Of a stretch of DNA of 64,000 nt, positions 33,201-41,959 are shown in pieces; the first letter of the stretch is position 1; each line of letters starts with the position of its first letter. The translations under genes and the position numbers were made by a program. This DNA comes from Deltaproteobacteria bacterium (lineage in GTDB: Bacteria > Myxococcota_A > UBA9042 > DTJE01). Location: the NCBI GenBank assembly GCA_029547805.1, contig JAKPOP010000017.1, positions 186,001 to 250,000 on the forward strand, read 5' to 3'. The notes beneath the pieces were generated by a model, which was not told the DNA's origin, searched no databases, and was given only the letters and a program-made list of their open reading frames with translations.

Positions 33201-34433
33201 GACGTCTGCCTCCAGGGGGTCTGCGGGCACCCGGTGTCCAGCGGATGCCTGATCGAGGGGACGTGCCACGCCACGAACGCCCAGAATCCCGAAAACCCAT
33301 GCCAGAGCTGCCAGCCCGGGAAGACGGCCGTCGCCTGGTCCAGCAAGGAGGATGGCACCCGGTGCGAGGATGGTCTCTACTGCACCGTCTCGGACCAGTG
33401 CCAGGCGGGGGTCTGCACCGGGGGGAGCCCGAAGGACTGCTCGGGTCTCGACGAGGAGTGCCGGGTCGGTACCTGTTCCGAGGCAAACCGGGCCTGCATC
33501 GCCGAGAAGCGCCCCGACGGGACCGCCTGCGGCGACTCCTACTCCTGCGTGGCCGGACTCCTGGTGCGGCCCGACTCCTGTCTCGACGGCGTCTGTCGGG
33601 ACGGGGGCACGGAGGACTGCAGCCCCTACGCGGGATGCACCCAGGAGAGGACCTGCCGGAGCACCTGCGACGACGGGCGGGACTGCATCGCGGGGTATCG
33701 CTGCGTCTCGTCGGCCTGCGTGGCCAATCGGGCCCCGGTGGCCGATGCCGGTCCGGACCAGGACGTCCCCGAGGGGACCGAGGTGCACCTGGACGGCACC
33801 GCCTCTGGCGACCCCGACGGGGACCCCCTGACGTACGCCTGGGTGCAGGTCGCGGGCCCCGAGGTGACCCTCGATGACCCCCACGCCGTCTCCCCGACCT
33901 TCCAGGCACCCCTGGTGGACGAGGACACGGTGGTGGTGTTCCAGCTGGTGGTCTTCGACGGCCTTGTCAACAGCCTCCCGGACGCGGTCTCCCTCTCGGT
34001 CCGAGACCAGCCGGTTGCCCCCGATTCCGGGGAGGACGCCGAACTGCCCGAGGGGGAGGACGTCGGGACCCCTGAAGGAGAGGATGCCGCCGGGGACGCC
34101 ATCATCGAGGACCTGCCAGGCGGCGACACCGGGCGGCCCGATGGCCCCGGGGAGGACGTGGCCGGGACCGACACCGCCGGCGGCGACCTGCCGGGCGGCG
34201 ATGCCGCCCTGCCGGATTCCGGGGCCGACGCCCGGGATCCAGGAGATGGGGCGGAGTCGGACCAGGGAATGGTCCCGCTGGACCTGGTGGCCCTCGATGC
34301 CGCGGGCGATGCCGGATCGGGAGGCAAGGGCGGTGGGTGCTCCTCCCGAGCTTCCCGGACGACCCTCCCGGTCTGGCTGCTACCGCTCGCCCTGTGGGGC
34401 GTCGGACGGGTCCGGCGGACCCGGAAGACCTGA
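30228..34433 (+). CDS. Giant subtilisin-like serine protease with Cys-rich repeats, PKD-like domain and MYXO-CTERM-like tail
   Basis: This 1401-residue S8 peptidase starts with a probable lipoprotein signal (AWMGCQG). A propeptide-like region reaches to about residue 180. The catalytic triad is D201 (IVDVGFSGY), H239 (GGEVHGVAVAEV) and S544 (GFGGTSAATPHAAG), with AAAGNDGN as the oxyanion Asn. From about 600 to 1165 run Cys-rich units (CEDGLFCTTGETC, CLINGICRAPGEDNP). A PKD-type domain (about 1170-1260, PVADAGPDQDVPEG) follows, then an acidic stalk. The tail has GGGCSS near C1371, a membrane helix and RRTRK. ATG 30228 has GAGGAGG upstream; a longer frame does not. Confidence 0.85.
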   Translation: MNRLGWCLALGVAWMGCQGEPALDPIADPSITPAPQVRDTRPRAPFRIEDLQRAPIRIPALSKAPTWPRLADGIGDLLAADGQVLDPDTIRQVAGFRGLRVAGDRVQVVIHLDQPADVLRGETWEIEGVQVLVDAASAHQVQGWIRLGDLARLSTARGVKAITAPRLPERTVVSEGVAHVKATTLHALGIRGQGQKVGIVDVGFSGYQSLLGSELPASVTTRSFFGAAPGDITGGGEVHGVAVAEVVHDMVPDAALYLVNFDSEVTFRSAVDWLISQGVHVITTSTGTYQWEDVDGRGPAARKASSARDAGILFTAAAGNDGNAHYRGTFTPSSVPEYHRFYAQGGNILILADDGTDIYYIPQDAPIIVGLVWDDWGQNDGTPTSTVDYDLYLVYYDETNSVWSLVTSSTDTQNGSAYPRESIGVYAPLQAVYGVVVAKKSAAAANRPFDLHVLNIFGDDLPLIEPALRTAAQSVVSPCVGERVLCIGATYLSDELAAYSSQGPSHPRPDGTTLPKPEFTAPTSVSTVTYPKNASTPDGFGGTSAATPHAAGVATLFRQLAGGDPDLAETQMRLAAIDLGPTGRDDAYGWGRVRAVPCWTELCDDGLFCTTDRCDEVQGCLHAAGPAGCLIGGTCYSPGQPNPSNPCQACNPANPTTWSPVEDNTPCQDDGLSCTADVCSVGTCTHYVSTGCLINGICRAPGEDNPQNPCQWCAPANRTQWTDKPVGSPCEDGLFCTTGETCAQGALCQGGSLRDCSAVADACNGASCNEGLRACVKVPGEDGAPCPDDGDACTLDRCSGGTCSHPALPNDCGGRVCGRSPNGCHDCGTCPEGFGCTADGQCSDLCANVQCPECQACSAGVCVAANDGNACSSDGNPCTLDACQAGACTHGPVPGDPPCDDGNLCTRQDRCRAGSCVGEDPVTCVAPDACHLAGTCDPGTGRCSQPAVDDGTPCLSDQNECTLDQCRSGACEHLPVDDQTPCASDGLSCTADVCLQGVCGHPVSSGCLIEGTCHATNAQNPENPCQSCQPGKTAVAWSSKEDGTRCEDGLYCTVSDQCQAGVCTGGSPKDCSGLDEECRVGTCSEANRACIAEKRPDGTACGDSYSCVAGLLVRPDSCLDGVCRDGGTEDCSPYAGCTQERTCRSTCDDGRDCIAGYRCVSSACVANRAPVADAGPDQDVPEGTEVHLDGTASGDPDGDPLTYAWVQVAGPEVTLDDPHAVSPTFQAPLVDEDTVVVFQLVVFDGLVNSLPDAVSLSVRDQPVAPDSGEDAELPEGEDVGTPEGEDAAGDAIIEDLPGGDTGRPDGPGEDVAGTDTAGGDLPGGDAALPDSGADARDPGDGAESDQGMVPLDLVALDAAGDAGSGGKGGGCSSRASRTTLPVWLLPLALWGVGRVRRTRKT

Positions 34434-34468
34434 TCCCCCGGACACCCGTCGTCCCCATCCCCTGCATC

Positions 34469-34497
34469 TTGACGAGGAGGCGTCTCTCCCGTAGAAG
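34469..34497 (+). promoter_or_regulatory. Promoter of the PPi-phosphofructokinase gene
   Basis: TTGACG at 34469-34474 and TAGAAG at 34492-34497 are 17 bases apart. The leader of about 60 bases ends in an AGGAGG ribosome binding site. Confidence 0.55.
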
Positions 34498-34559
34498 GCC
34501 CATCATCCGGCCCCGGGACAGGGGCGGGGAAACGCTCAGGGTGCAACCAGGAGGTCCTC

Positions 34560-35807
34560 ATGAACCGCATCACCGGAAACGCTGTCGTCGGGCAGTCCGG
34601 CGGGCCGACGGCCGTGATCAACCAGAGCCTCGTGGGCGTGATCGAGGCGGCCCGGGCCAGCGGCGCCATTCCGAGGCTCCTGGGGGCCCGCCATGCCATC
34701 CGGGGCATCCTGACGAATGACTTCGTGGACCTCTTCGCCGAGCCCGGAGACGTACTGGAGGACGTCGCCCGGACCCCTTCCTCGGCCCTGGGCAGCGTGC
34801 GTCACAAGCCCTCCCACGAGGAGTGCCACCAGGTGTTCGAGGTCCTGCGGCGCCACGAGGTCCGGTTCTTCTTCTACATCGGGGGCAACGACTCCGCCGA
34901 GACGGTCCACATCGTCCACGAGGCGGCCCTCTCGGCGGGCTACGACCTTCTCTGCTTCCACATCCCGAAGACCGTGGACAACGACCTGCGGGTCACGGAC
35001 CACTGCCCGGGATACGGAAGCGCCGCCCGCTTCGTGGCCTCGGCCTTCCTGGGCGACGACCTCGACAACCGATCCCTCCCCGGGATCAAGATCGACGTCG
35101 TGATGGGCCGCCATGCGGGCTTCCTGACGGCCGCATCGGCCCTCTTCCGCCGGGACCCCGATGACGGACCGCACCTGATCTACCCCCCGGAACGCCCATT
35201 CCTGCTGGACCGTTTCCTGGAGGACGTCGAGGAGGTCTACCGGCGCCTGGGGCGCTGCGTCGTGGCCGTCTCCGAGGGAATCGTGGACGGAACCGACCCG
35301 GCAGGTCGCACCGTCGCGGAAACCCTCACCGAAAAGGCCGCGAAGCAGGTGGAACGGGACACCCACGCGAACGTCCAGCTGTCGGGCAGCGGGATGCTGG
35401 GGGACTGGCTCGCCGACCAGGTCCGTCAGGGACTCGGCGTCGAGGGCCGCCTGGGACGAAAACTGCGGATCCGGGCCGATACCTTCGGCTACCTCCAGCG
35501 GTCCTTCCCGGGGGTGGTCTCGGAGGTCGATGCGGTCGAGGCCCGGGAGTGCGGCCGCCAGGCGGTCCGTTTCGCCCTCTCGGGGCAGTGGCCCGACGGG
35601 TCCGTCGTCATGCTTCGGGACCCGGGCCCGTCCTATCGGGTCTCCTACGACCGGACGGAACTGCGGAACGTCTCCCGGGAAACCCGGGCATTGCCGCCGG
35701 AGTATCTGGACCCCCGACGCCCGGACGTCACCGAGGCCTTCCTGGACTATGCACGGCCCCTGGCCGGTCCCTCCCCGGTCCGGGGTCGTCTGCGGGGCAT
35801 GTCCTGA
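34560..35807 (+). CDS. pfp: 6-phosphofructokinase, probably pyrophosphate-dependent
   Basis: This 415-residue PfkA-superfamily enzyme has VVGQSGGPTAVINQSLVGV at the start, YIGGNDSAET around residue 111 and HIPKTVDNDL at 137-141. Asp111 and Lys137 stand where ATP-dependent enzymes have Gly, and this pair is the published hallmark of PPi-dependent PFK. D140 is the expected catalytic Asp of the TIDND motif. If so, it would work reversibly in glycolysis or gluconeogenesis with PPi. The C-terminus GRLRGMS is unremarkable. It has its own promoter between the subtilase and the CoA-transferase-like gene. Confidence 0.85.
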   Translation: MNRITGNAVVGQSGGPTAVINQSLVGVIEAARASGAIPRLLGARHAIRGILTNDFVDLFAEPGDVLEDVARTPSSALGSVRHKPSHEECHQVFEVLRRHEVRFFFYIGGNDSAETVHIVHEAALSAGYDLLCFHIPKTVDNDLRVTDHCPGYGSAARFVASAFLGDDLDNRSLPGIKIDVVMGRHAGFLTAASALFRRDPDDGPHLIYPPERPFLLDRFLEDVEEVYRRLGRCVVAVSEGIVDGTDPAGRTVAETLTEKAAKQVERDTHANVQLSGSGMLGDWLADQVRQGLGVEGRLGRKLRIRADTFGYLQRSFPGVVSEVDAVEARECGRQAVRFALSGQWPDGSVVMLRDPGPSYRVSYDRTELRNVSRETRALPPEYLDPRRPDVTEAFLDYARPLAGPSPVRGRLRGMS

Positions 35808-35887
35808 TCCCCTCTGACCCCAAAAACCCTACCGTATCAAAGACTTTTCCCCGTCACCCCGGTGTTTTTCGGCCTGAAAGGAGATTC

Positions 35888-35916
35888 TTGCTCCCCGTTC
35901 TCGATGATGCTAGTTA
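35888..35916 (+). promoter_or_regulatory. Promoter of the acetyl-CoA hydrolase/transferase gene
   Basis: TTGCTC at 35888-35893 and TAGTTA at 35911-35916 are 17 bases apart, with a TGC just before the -10 (extended form TGCTAGTTA). The region 35808-35887 before it is unusually AT-rich for this genome. Confidence 0.5.
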
Positions 35917-35998
35917 TTGCGCCAGGCTGGACCGGCCCCAACCGATCGCTTGCAAAGGGGCGCGGTCCGCATGACCTCTCTTTCCAGGAGGAGCACCG

Positions 35999-37657
35999 AT
36001 GGCCCTGGCGTCCTACCCGTCGTTCTTCGCGGACTGCGTCCTGTCCAACGAGGAGGCCCTTCGAAGGAGCGTGCGTTCCGGGATGACCGTCGCCTCGGGC
36101 TTCGCCACCTCGGAACCGACCACCTTCTACGAAAGCCTCTGGGCCCACATCCTCCGGGAAGACCTCCATGACCTGGACATCCGGCAGGCCCTGTTCATGG
36201 CGCCCTACACCGTGTGCCTGGGGGACGCCCTCCAGGCGAAGGGATGGTTCGAGGGCCTCGCCACCTCGGCGGCGGCCGAGTCGCTGGCGGGGCGGCTGGC
36301 CCGGAAGTTCCACCTGACCACGAAGAAACTGGATGGCCTGCGACGCCTGATCGCCCACTACGAGGAACTCCAGCGGCGCCGGATCACCTTCACGTCGCCC
36401 TTCATCGGACCGGCCACCAACGCGGTGATCCCCGACAATCTCATCACCCGGATGCTCTATGGCGAATACGTCGGGCGCAACACCACCCGGATGGGCATCA
36501 CCCGGATGCAGTCCATCCACTTCCCGGACGCGGTGGACAGCATGGGGTTCGACCCCGACAACAACCCCCAGGTGGACACGTTCGTGCTGGTGATGACCCC
36601 TCCGAACGAGGAGGGGCTGCTATCGCACGGACTCGCCAACGGCGCCAATGGGGAGATCCTGGACAAGGCGCTGGAGTTCAAGACCATCAACATCCTGCTC
36701 TACCTGAACCCCGAGTACCCCTTCACCCGGGGATACGGCGACGACGCCCCGAACACGGTGTCCATCCAGAAGTTCGAAGGGCTGGCCCGGGCGGGGAAGC
36801 TCTTCGTGGTGGAGGACCATGGACGGCTCCCGGCCCTCCCGGCGAACTCCTTCGACAACCCGGCCCCGGCGGAGGTGACCATCGCCGAGAACGCCGCGAA
36901 CCACATCGAGACGAACCTGCGCTTCACTGCCGGACGGGCCATCCAGGTGGGATTCGGGGGGACCGGCGTCCTGGTGATCAAGCACCTCCGGCACTCCTCG
37001 TGGACCGGCCGGTGCTACACCGAGATGCTGGAGCCCTTCACCTGGGACCTCTTCGAGGCGGGAAAGATCGCCGGGACCCACTTCATCGAACGGGATGGAC
37101 GGCGCACGATGCTGGACGGCAAGATGGTGGCGACCTTCACCATCTGCACCGAGGGCAGCGATTTCTACCGGAAACTCCACAACAATCCGGCGGCGATCGT
37201 GGCCCCGGCCTCCCGGGTCGTGATCCCCGAGGGATTCCACTACGGCATGGGCATCAACAACTGCCTCTCGATCGACTTCCAGGGGCACATCAACGCCGGC
37301 GGCCGGGACCGGAACCACTTCTCGGGAGTCGGGGGCGGAGCGACGATCAACCGGGGGCTCTCGAAGGGCGGCATCTCCTACTTCTGCATGAAATCCACCC
37401 ACACCACCCCCGAGGGAAAGGTGCGATCCTCGATCTTCCCGTTCCTGCCGGAGGGGACCCCCATCTCCTACATCGGCCCCGACCTGATGGGGGGGCGGGA
37501 CGGTGCCCGCTTCTTCCTGGTGACGGAGCACGGCGTCGCCCAGTTGTCCGGCATCGACCAGCACCGGTTCATCCGGAACCTCATCAGCGTCGCCGACCCC
37601 CGCTTCCGGGACCAGTTGAGGCATGCGGCCTGGAAGGAGTTCCGGGTCCGGGTCTGA
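35999..37657 (+). CDS. Acetyl-CoA hydrolase/CoA-transferase family protein
   Basis: This 552-residue protein belongs to the family of succinyl-CoA:acetate and 4-hydroxybutyrate CoA-transferases. Signs are NTTRMGITRMQSIHFPDAVD in the middle, VQVGFGGTGVLVIKHL-like wording, and the C-terminal NAGGRDRNHFSGVGGGATINRGL with GGISYFCMKST. The conserved IGxGxxPDAV segment around the catalytic Glu is not clearly recognisable, so activity or substrate may differ from the characterised members. Length is slightly above the usual 430-510. AGGAGGAG precedes the ATG. It stands alone under its own promoter. Confidence 0.78.
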   Translation: MALASYPSFFADCVLSNEEALRRSVRSGMTVASGFATSEPTTFYESLWAHILREDLHDLDIRQALFMAPYTVCLGDALQAKGWFEGLATSAAAESLAGRLARKFHLTTKKLDGLRRLIAHYEELQRRRITFTSPFIGPATNAVIPDNLITRMLYGEYVGRNTTRMGITRMQSIHFPDAVDSMGFDPDNNPQVDTFVLVMTPPNEEGLLSHGLANGANGEILDKALEFKTINILLYLNPEYPFTRGYGDDAPNTVSIQKFEGLARAGKLFVVEDHGRLPALPANSFDNPAPAEVTIAENAANHIETNLRFTAGRAIQVGFGGTGVLVIKHLRHSSWTGRCYTEMLEPFTWDLFEAGKIAGTHFIERDGRRTMLDGKMVATFTICTEGSDFYRKLHNNPAAIVAPASRVVIPEGFHYGMGINNCLSIDFQGHINAGGRDRNHFSGVGGGATINRGLSKGGISYFCMKSTHTTPEGKVRSSIFPFLPEGTPISYIGPDLMGGRDGARFFLVTEHGVAQLSGIDQHRFIRNLISVADPRFRDQLRHAAWKEFRVRV

Positions 37658-37741
37658 GGCGACCCTTCCCTCGGATGGGCATCCCCCCTTGCCGATCCCG
37701 ACGGGGACGTGCGCCCCCTCGTTTCGGGTCCCTGGTTCCGA

Positions 37742-37747
37742 TAGAAT
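37742..37747 (+). promoter_or_regulatory. -10 box upstream of the DUF1566 lipoprotein gene
   Basis: TAGAAT lies 22 bases upstream of the start at 37770. No convincing -35 is seen 16-18 bases further upstream. An AGGAGG ribosome binding site lies in between. Confidence 0.35.
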
Positions 37748-37769
37748 GCCGCCGTCAGGAGGTGGCCCG

Positions 37770-38639
37770 ATGAATCGCCTGCTGCTGGTCCCGTGGCTGC
37801 TGACGGCCCTGGCCTGCGGGGGGTCCTCCTCCCCGGCCAGCAACGACGTCCCCCGACCCGATCCGGGGCTGCTGCTCGACATCTGCTACGCCGAGTCCTG
37901 CGGGCAGGTCCGGGACGATGGTCCCGGGGACCCCGGAGGCCCCGACGGATGGGTACCCCCGGCGGACCCCGGCGGATCCGAGATGCCCGACCCGGGACGG
38001 GACCCGGGAAGCGTGGATCCCGGGAATCCTCCCGTGGATCCCGGCGTCCCTCCCCAGGACCCGGGCGGCACCGACACCTGGGTCGATCCGGGCCCCCCCT
38101 GCCAGTACCCGGTCAGTCCCTGGGGCATGCGGGACAACTGCAACGGCACCCTGACCGATACCCACACCGGGCTCACCTGGCAGAAGGGGTACACCTCGAA
38201 CTCGGACCTCACGACCGCCCGGGAGAGCTGCAACCTGCTGAACCAGGAGCAGTTTGCTGGCTACACCGACTGGCGACTTCCGACCATCGACGAGTTGCGG
38301 ACCCTGATCGTGGGCTGCGACGCCAACACCGGGCCCAACGGGTCCTGCCCGGTGCACGCCACCACGATCGACCCCCCGGACCCCATCCCCGACTCCTGCA
38401 AGGGGTGCGGCATGAACCAGGGCCCCGTGGAAAAGCCCGGGGACCCTTCCAGGAAATGCTACCTGGACAGTTCCTTCGACTGGCTGTGCAACCTGTTCTG
38501 GTCCAACACCCAGGTCCGGAAGGCCTCCGTAGCGGACCTCCGTTCCTGGTACGTGACCTTCTACGACGCCGCCGTGAACGTCCCCCCGCCGGGCCAGTCG
38601 ATGGGCAGCGCCGCCACCCGCTGCGTCCGGGGCCCCTAG
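37770..38639 (+). CDS. Lipoprotein with DPG-rich stalk and DUF1566 (Lcl) C-terminal domain
   Basis: This 289-residue protein has a lipoprotein signal (LLTALACGG). An acidic and Pro/Gly-rich stalk of about 110 residues is built from DPG-type units (MPDPGRDPGSVDPGNPPVDP). The C-terminal 165 residues are a DUF1566/Lcl-type domain: LTDTHTGLTWQKGYTS, DWRLPTIDELRTLI, LFWSNTQVRK and TRCVRGP. This fold is related to C-type lectins and is used for surface display or ligand binding. AGGAGG precedes ATG 37770. It is convergent with another stalked lipoprotein. Confidence 0.8.
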   Translation: MNRLLLVPWLLTALACGGSSSPASNDVPRPDPGLLLDICYAESCGQVRDDGPGDPGGPDGWVPPADPGGSEMPDPGRDPGSVDPGNPPVDPGVPPQDPGGTDTWVDPGPPCQYPVSPWGMRDNCNGTLTDTHTGLTWQKGYTSNSDLTTARESCNLLNQEQFAGYTDWRLPTIDELRTLIVGCDANTGPNGSCPVHATTIDPPDPIPDSCKGCGMNQGPVEKPGDPSRKCYLDSSFDWLCNLFWSNTQVRKASVADLRSWYVTFYDAAVNVPPPGQSMGSAATRCVRGP

Positions 38640-38787
38640 GGGACAGTCACCGAATGACCGGCCCCAACGTCCCGAATAGACTGCATATCTCTCGGACGAC
38701 CGCGATCGAGGCCCGGAGAAGGGGGCCCACCGTGACCAGTGCGCGGCGTGGGGGGAGGAGCGGAGACCTTCCCCGCGTGGAGGCGAT

Positions 38788-39897
38788 TCACGGCCACTCC
38801 CAGGTCACCTCGAGCAGAGGACGGTCCTCCTCGGGTCGTCCCTCCTCGACACCCACGATGTGCCGGGCCCCCGTGTCCCGGTCCAGGTAGTCCTGGGGCA
38901 CGTTGGGCTCCAGGATCAGGGTCAGGGCGTTGCCCGACTGCCACCCGGGCAGGTCCACCACCTCCTGGACGAGGGCCCTCAGGTCCTTGGGACACTGGTA
39001 GCGGACCGTCCGGTCCCAGCAATCCCGCTTCCGCTGAGGGCAGTCGTACTCGGTCAGGTCCGTGCAGGAGGCGTTGCACCGGATCACCCACTGGTCGATC
39101 CCCGCATCGGTCTGCAGGCGCTGGTCGGGACGCCCCCGGTCATTGTCCGTCAGGGAGAGGGGCGGACTGTCCGGCGCCTTCTCGGCATGGATGGCCAGCC
39201 ACAGGATGTTCGAGGAATCGACCTCGTTCGTGGGCAGGAACGACAGGCTCGCCGTGAGGACCCGTGCCCCCGGGGGAATCGCCAGGCCCGGAAACCGGAG
39301 GGCCGAGTGGTATCCCACGTGGCCCATCTCGGAATCGAAGTGCCGTCCCAGGGGCAAGGACTCCCCCCCGAACAGGTTCCAGGCCGTCGGGCTCACGGAC
39401 ATGAGATAGGAGGCCACCACGTCCTCCGGTCGGGCCGGCCGGGCCCGGACCGTGAAGGGACCGGGCCCCGGGTCCTCCCCCCCCGGATCCCCGGAACCAG
39501 TCTCCGACGCCGGATCGCCTCCTCCTCCCGGATCCCTGCCTTCCCCGGGGTCCTCTTGCGCCCCGGGATCCCACCGGGAGTCCTCCGGTGGCCCTGGGTC
39601 TTCCGGAAGTTCCTTGCCGGGATCCCCGGCTCCCGGGTCCGGGACCGGCTCCAGGTCGTTGTCAGCATCCCGGTCGCCACCGGCATCCTCGACCGTCTCC
39701 CCAGACCCAGGGTCCCGGAACTCCCCCCGGTCTTCGTCTTCAGAGACCTCGGGAATGCCTCCCGGGTCTTCGCTCCCGAGGTCCACCGCCGCGGGATCCC
39801 CCGGAAGGTCGGACCCGCCGGTTCCTCCCGCGCCGGAACACCCCAGCAGCATCGCCGCCCACCACCCTGCCAGAAACCACGCCGTGCTGCGACGCAT
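38788..39897 (-). CDS. Lipoprotein with acidic stalk and beta-sandwich (DNRLRE/CBM-like) domain
   Basis: This 369-residue protein has a lipoprotein signal (AAMLLGCSG) and a stalk of about 130 residues rich in DPG and Glu/Asp. The remaining 220 residues contain [40 protein letters not shown] and [20 protein letters not shown], ending LLEVTWEWP. The pattern matches beta-sandwich modules (DNRLRE/CBM type) that often form stalk or sugar-binding domains in secreted proteins. A four-Cys insert ([19 protein letters not shown]) is a local oddity. Its start region is divergent from dnaJ. Confidence 0.65.
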   Translation of the reverse strand: MRRSTAWFLAGWWAAMLLGCSGAGGTGGSDLPGDPAAVDLGSEDPGGIPEVSEDEDRGEFRDPGSGETVEDAGGDRDADNDLEPVPDPGAGDPGKELPEDPGPPEDSRWDPGAQEDPGEGRDPGGGGDPASETGSGDPGGEDPGPGPFTVRARPARPEDVVASYLMSVSPTAWNLFGGESLPLGRHFDSEMGHVGYHSALRFPGLAIPPGARVLTASLSFLPTNEVDSSNILWLAIHAEKAPDSPPLSLTDNDRGRPDQRLQTDAGIDQWVIRCNASCTDLTEYDCPQRKRDCWDRTVRYQCPKDLRALVQEVVDLPGWQSGNALTLILEPNVPQDYLDRDTGARHIVGVEEGRPEEDRPLLEVTWEWP

Positions 39898-39977
39898 GTC
39901 CCCTCCTGAACGCGACTCCCTGCCGACGATAGATCAGGCCTCAGGGGAATCCGAAGCACAAAATGCGGAGCCGGGGA

Positions 39978-40006
39978 TTGACAAACGCCCTCTCCGGCCC
40001 CTTTCT
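39978..40006 (+). promoter_or_regulatory. Possible promoter of dnaJ
   Basis: TTGACA at 39978-39983 is a perfect -35. The -10 at the usual spacing, CTTTCT at 40001-40006, is poor. The start codon at 40016 would be only about 10 bases downstream. No classical heat-shock element (CIRCE) is seen. Confidence 0.35.
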
Positions 40007-40015
40007 TGGCAGGCC

Positions 40016-41083
40016 ATGAGCGCGCCGGACTACTACCAGGTTCTCGGTGTCTCCCGCGACGCGGATCGGGAGGAGATCAAGAAGGCCTTCCGCCGCCTGG
40101 CCCTCCAATACCATCCCGATCGGAACCCCGACGACCCCTCGGCGGCGGAGAAGATGAAGGCCATCGCCGAGGCCTGGGACGTCCTCTCGGACCCGGAGAA
40201 GCGAGCCATCTACGACCGCTACGGAGAGGCCGGCCTGAAGGGCCGCGGCTACAACCCCTCGCCAGAGGACTTCTTCAGCATCTTCGACCAGTTCTTCCAG
40301 GGCGAGGGTGGCCTCGAGGACCTGTTGGGAAGCCTCTTCGGCCGCTCCTCGTCCCGGCGGTCGGCCCATCGCGGACGGGACCAGCAGGTCCAGGTGACCA
40401 TCACGCTGCAGGAGGCCGCCACCGGGATCGAGAAGGAGGTCCGGATCTCCCGGGAGGTCATCTGCGATTCCTGCAAGGGGAGCGGCGCGGCACCGGGCAG
40501 TGCCCCGGAGGTGTGCCCCGCGTGCCGGGGACATGGCCGGGTCGCCCACAGCCAGGGCCTCTTCACCATCACCACCACGTGCCCCCATTGCCGGGGCGCC
40601 GGTCGCATCCTGCGAAACACCTGCCCTCAGTGTCATGGCACGGGCCGGGGCCACCAGGAGGACCGATTGACGGTTCGCATCCCCCCAGGCGTGGACACGG
40701 GCAACACCCTGCGGGTGCCCCGGGCCGGAGGCATGGGTTCGGGGACGGCGGGCGACCTCTACGTGGTCTGTCAGGTCCAGGACGACCCACGCTTCAAGCG
40801 CGAGGGGGACGACCTCGTGATGGAGATGAGCATCCCGGTCCACGAGGCCGTGCTGGGAAGGAAACGGACGTTGGAGGGGATCCTCGGTCCGTTGCAGGTG
40901 ACGATCCCGAAGGGCAGCCAGCCGGGGGACGAAATCCGGATCGTGGGCGAGGGAATGCCTCGCCTGGGGGGCGGGGGACGGGGCGACCTGTGGGTCCGCC
41001 TCAACGTCGTGGTGCCTCGGGACCCACCTCGGGCCGTCCGGAAACTCTACGAGCAGATCCGGGACCTGGAAGAGTCCCACTGA
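40016..41083 (+). CDS. dnaJ: Chaperone protein DnaJ
   Basis: This 355-residue type I J-protein activates DnaK ATPase and holds unfolded substrates. The J-domain has the HPD motif in [11 protein letters not shown], and is followed by a short Gly/Phe region (FFSIFDQFF). The zinc-binding region has four CxxCxGxG repeats: [24 protein letters not shown] and [10 protein letters not shown]-terminal peptide-binding part ends [12 protein letters not shown]. The start ATG 40016 has only a weak GGCAGG upstream. No dnaK or grpE is adjacent; the neighbour is a kinase-like gene 60 bases downstream. Confidence 0.93.
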   Translation: MSAPDYYQVLGVSRDADREEIKKAFRRLALQYHPDRNPDDPSAAEKMKAIAEAWDVLSDPEKRAIYDRYGEAGLKGRGYNPSPEDFFSIFDQFFQGEGGLEDLLGSLFGRSSSRRSAHRGRDQQVQVTITLQEAATGIEKEVRISREVICDSCKGSGAAPGSAPEVCPACRGHGRVAHSQGLFTITTTCPHCRGAGRILRNTCPQCHGTGRGHQEDRLTVRIPPGVDTGNTLRVPRAGGMGSGTAGDLYVVCQVQDDPRFKREGDDLVMEMSIPVHEAVLGRKRTLEGILGPLQVTIPKGSQPGDEIRIVGEGMPRLGGGGRGDLWVRLNVVVPRDPPRAVRKLYEQIRDLEESH

Positions 41084-41143
41084 CCGGCCGCCCTCGCCCG
41101 GCCAGGCGGGGTCCCACCGCAGCCCCTCGGAGACGGGAGCAGG

Positions 41144-41959
41144 ATGGACGTCCCAGGAACCTTCGATCCGGCCGTTCTGCGCTTGCGCCAGCCCCTCTCG
41201 CTGCGCCCCCACTGCGAGACCTGGGCCTGCACGGTCCGGGGAAGACCCCTGGTGGTCCGTCGCTATGACCCCCGGCGTCCGGGGGTCCCCTGGCCGCCCC
41301 CGCCCGACTTGGAGGGCATCGCCCCCCCGCATCCCCGGGTCGAACGCCTGGTGGGCTGGAGCATCGACCCCGACGGGGTGGTCTGGCACCTCTTCCGCCA
41401 GGTTCCGGGCCGGGCCCTGCGGCAGGCCCTGGCGGAGGGGCCCCTCCCGTCTCCCCGGTGGCTCCCGATCCTCGCGGACCTGGCCAAGGGCCTGGCGTGG
41501 CTGCACGAGGACAGTCCCGCAGCCCCGAGGCTCCACGGCGACGTCTCCCCGGGCAACCTGATCCTCACGCCCCGGGGCCGGGGAGTGCTGGTGGACCTCC
41601 GGGGCGACCGACCGGGTTCCCATGGACCCGGAGAGGGCCTCCAGACCGGCACGATCCCCTACGTTGCCGCGGAGGTCCTGGAGGGAGCCGCCCCGACGAC
41701 CGCCTCGGAAGTCGCCTCGATGGGGTGGCTGACCTGCCGGGTCCTCGGGGTCCTGGATCTCCCCGGAACTGCCGTGACTCCCCGGGAGGTGGCCCGGACC
41801 CGTTGGCCGGACCTCCGGTCCCTGCGGTCTGCCGATCCGCCCCTGACGGCCCTGGTCGAGGCCATGCTGGCAGCGGACCCTCGGACCCGACCGACGGCCC
41901 GGGAGGTCCATCGGGAGGTCCGGCGGATGCTGCGCCGGACGGGCCCCGAGAGACCCTAG
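41144..41959 (+). CDS. Divergent protein-kinase-like protein
   Basis: This 271-residue protein has a kinase-like C-lobe. The catalytic loop reads LHGDVSPGNL (H131, D133, N138) in place of HRD. The metal-binding motif is VDLRG (D151) instead of DFG. An N-lobe Gly loop and the VAIK lysine are not recognisable (LVVRRYD in place). TIPYVAAEVL and ADPRTRPTAREV fit the activation segment and the kinase C-lobe ending. It may be an active atypical kinase or a pseudokinase; the sequence alone cannot decide. It probably follows dnaJ in one transcript, as the spacing is 60 bases and no promoter is evident. Confidence 0.6.
   Translation: MDVPGTFDPAVLRLRQPLSLRPHCETWACTVRGRPLVVRRYDPRRPGVPWPPPPDLEGIAPPHPRVERLVGWSIDPDGVVWHLFRQVPGRALRQALAEGPLPSPRWLPILADLAKGLAWLHEDSPAAPRLHGDVSPGNLILTPRGRGVLVDLRGDRPGSHGPGEGLQTGTIPYVAAEVLEGAAPTTASEVASMGWLTCRVLGVLDLPGTAVTPREVARTRWPDLRSLRSADPPLTALVEAMLAADPRTRPTAREVHREVRRMLRRTGPERP

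Noticed and set aside
40007-40018. dnaJ as a fourth leaderless gene
   Set aside because: The -10 (CTTTCT) is poor and the distance to ATG does not match the six-base pattern of the other three.
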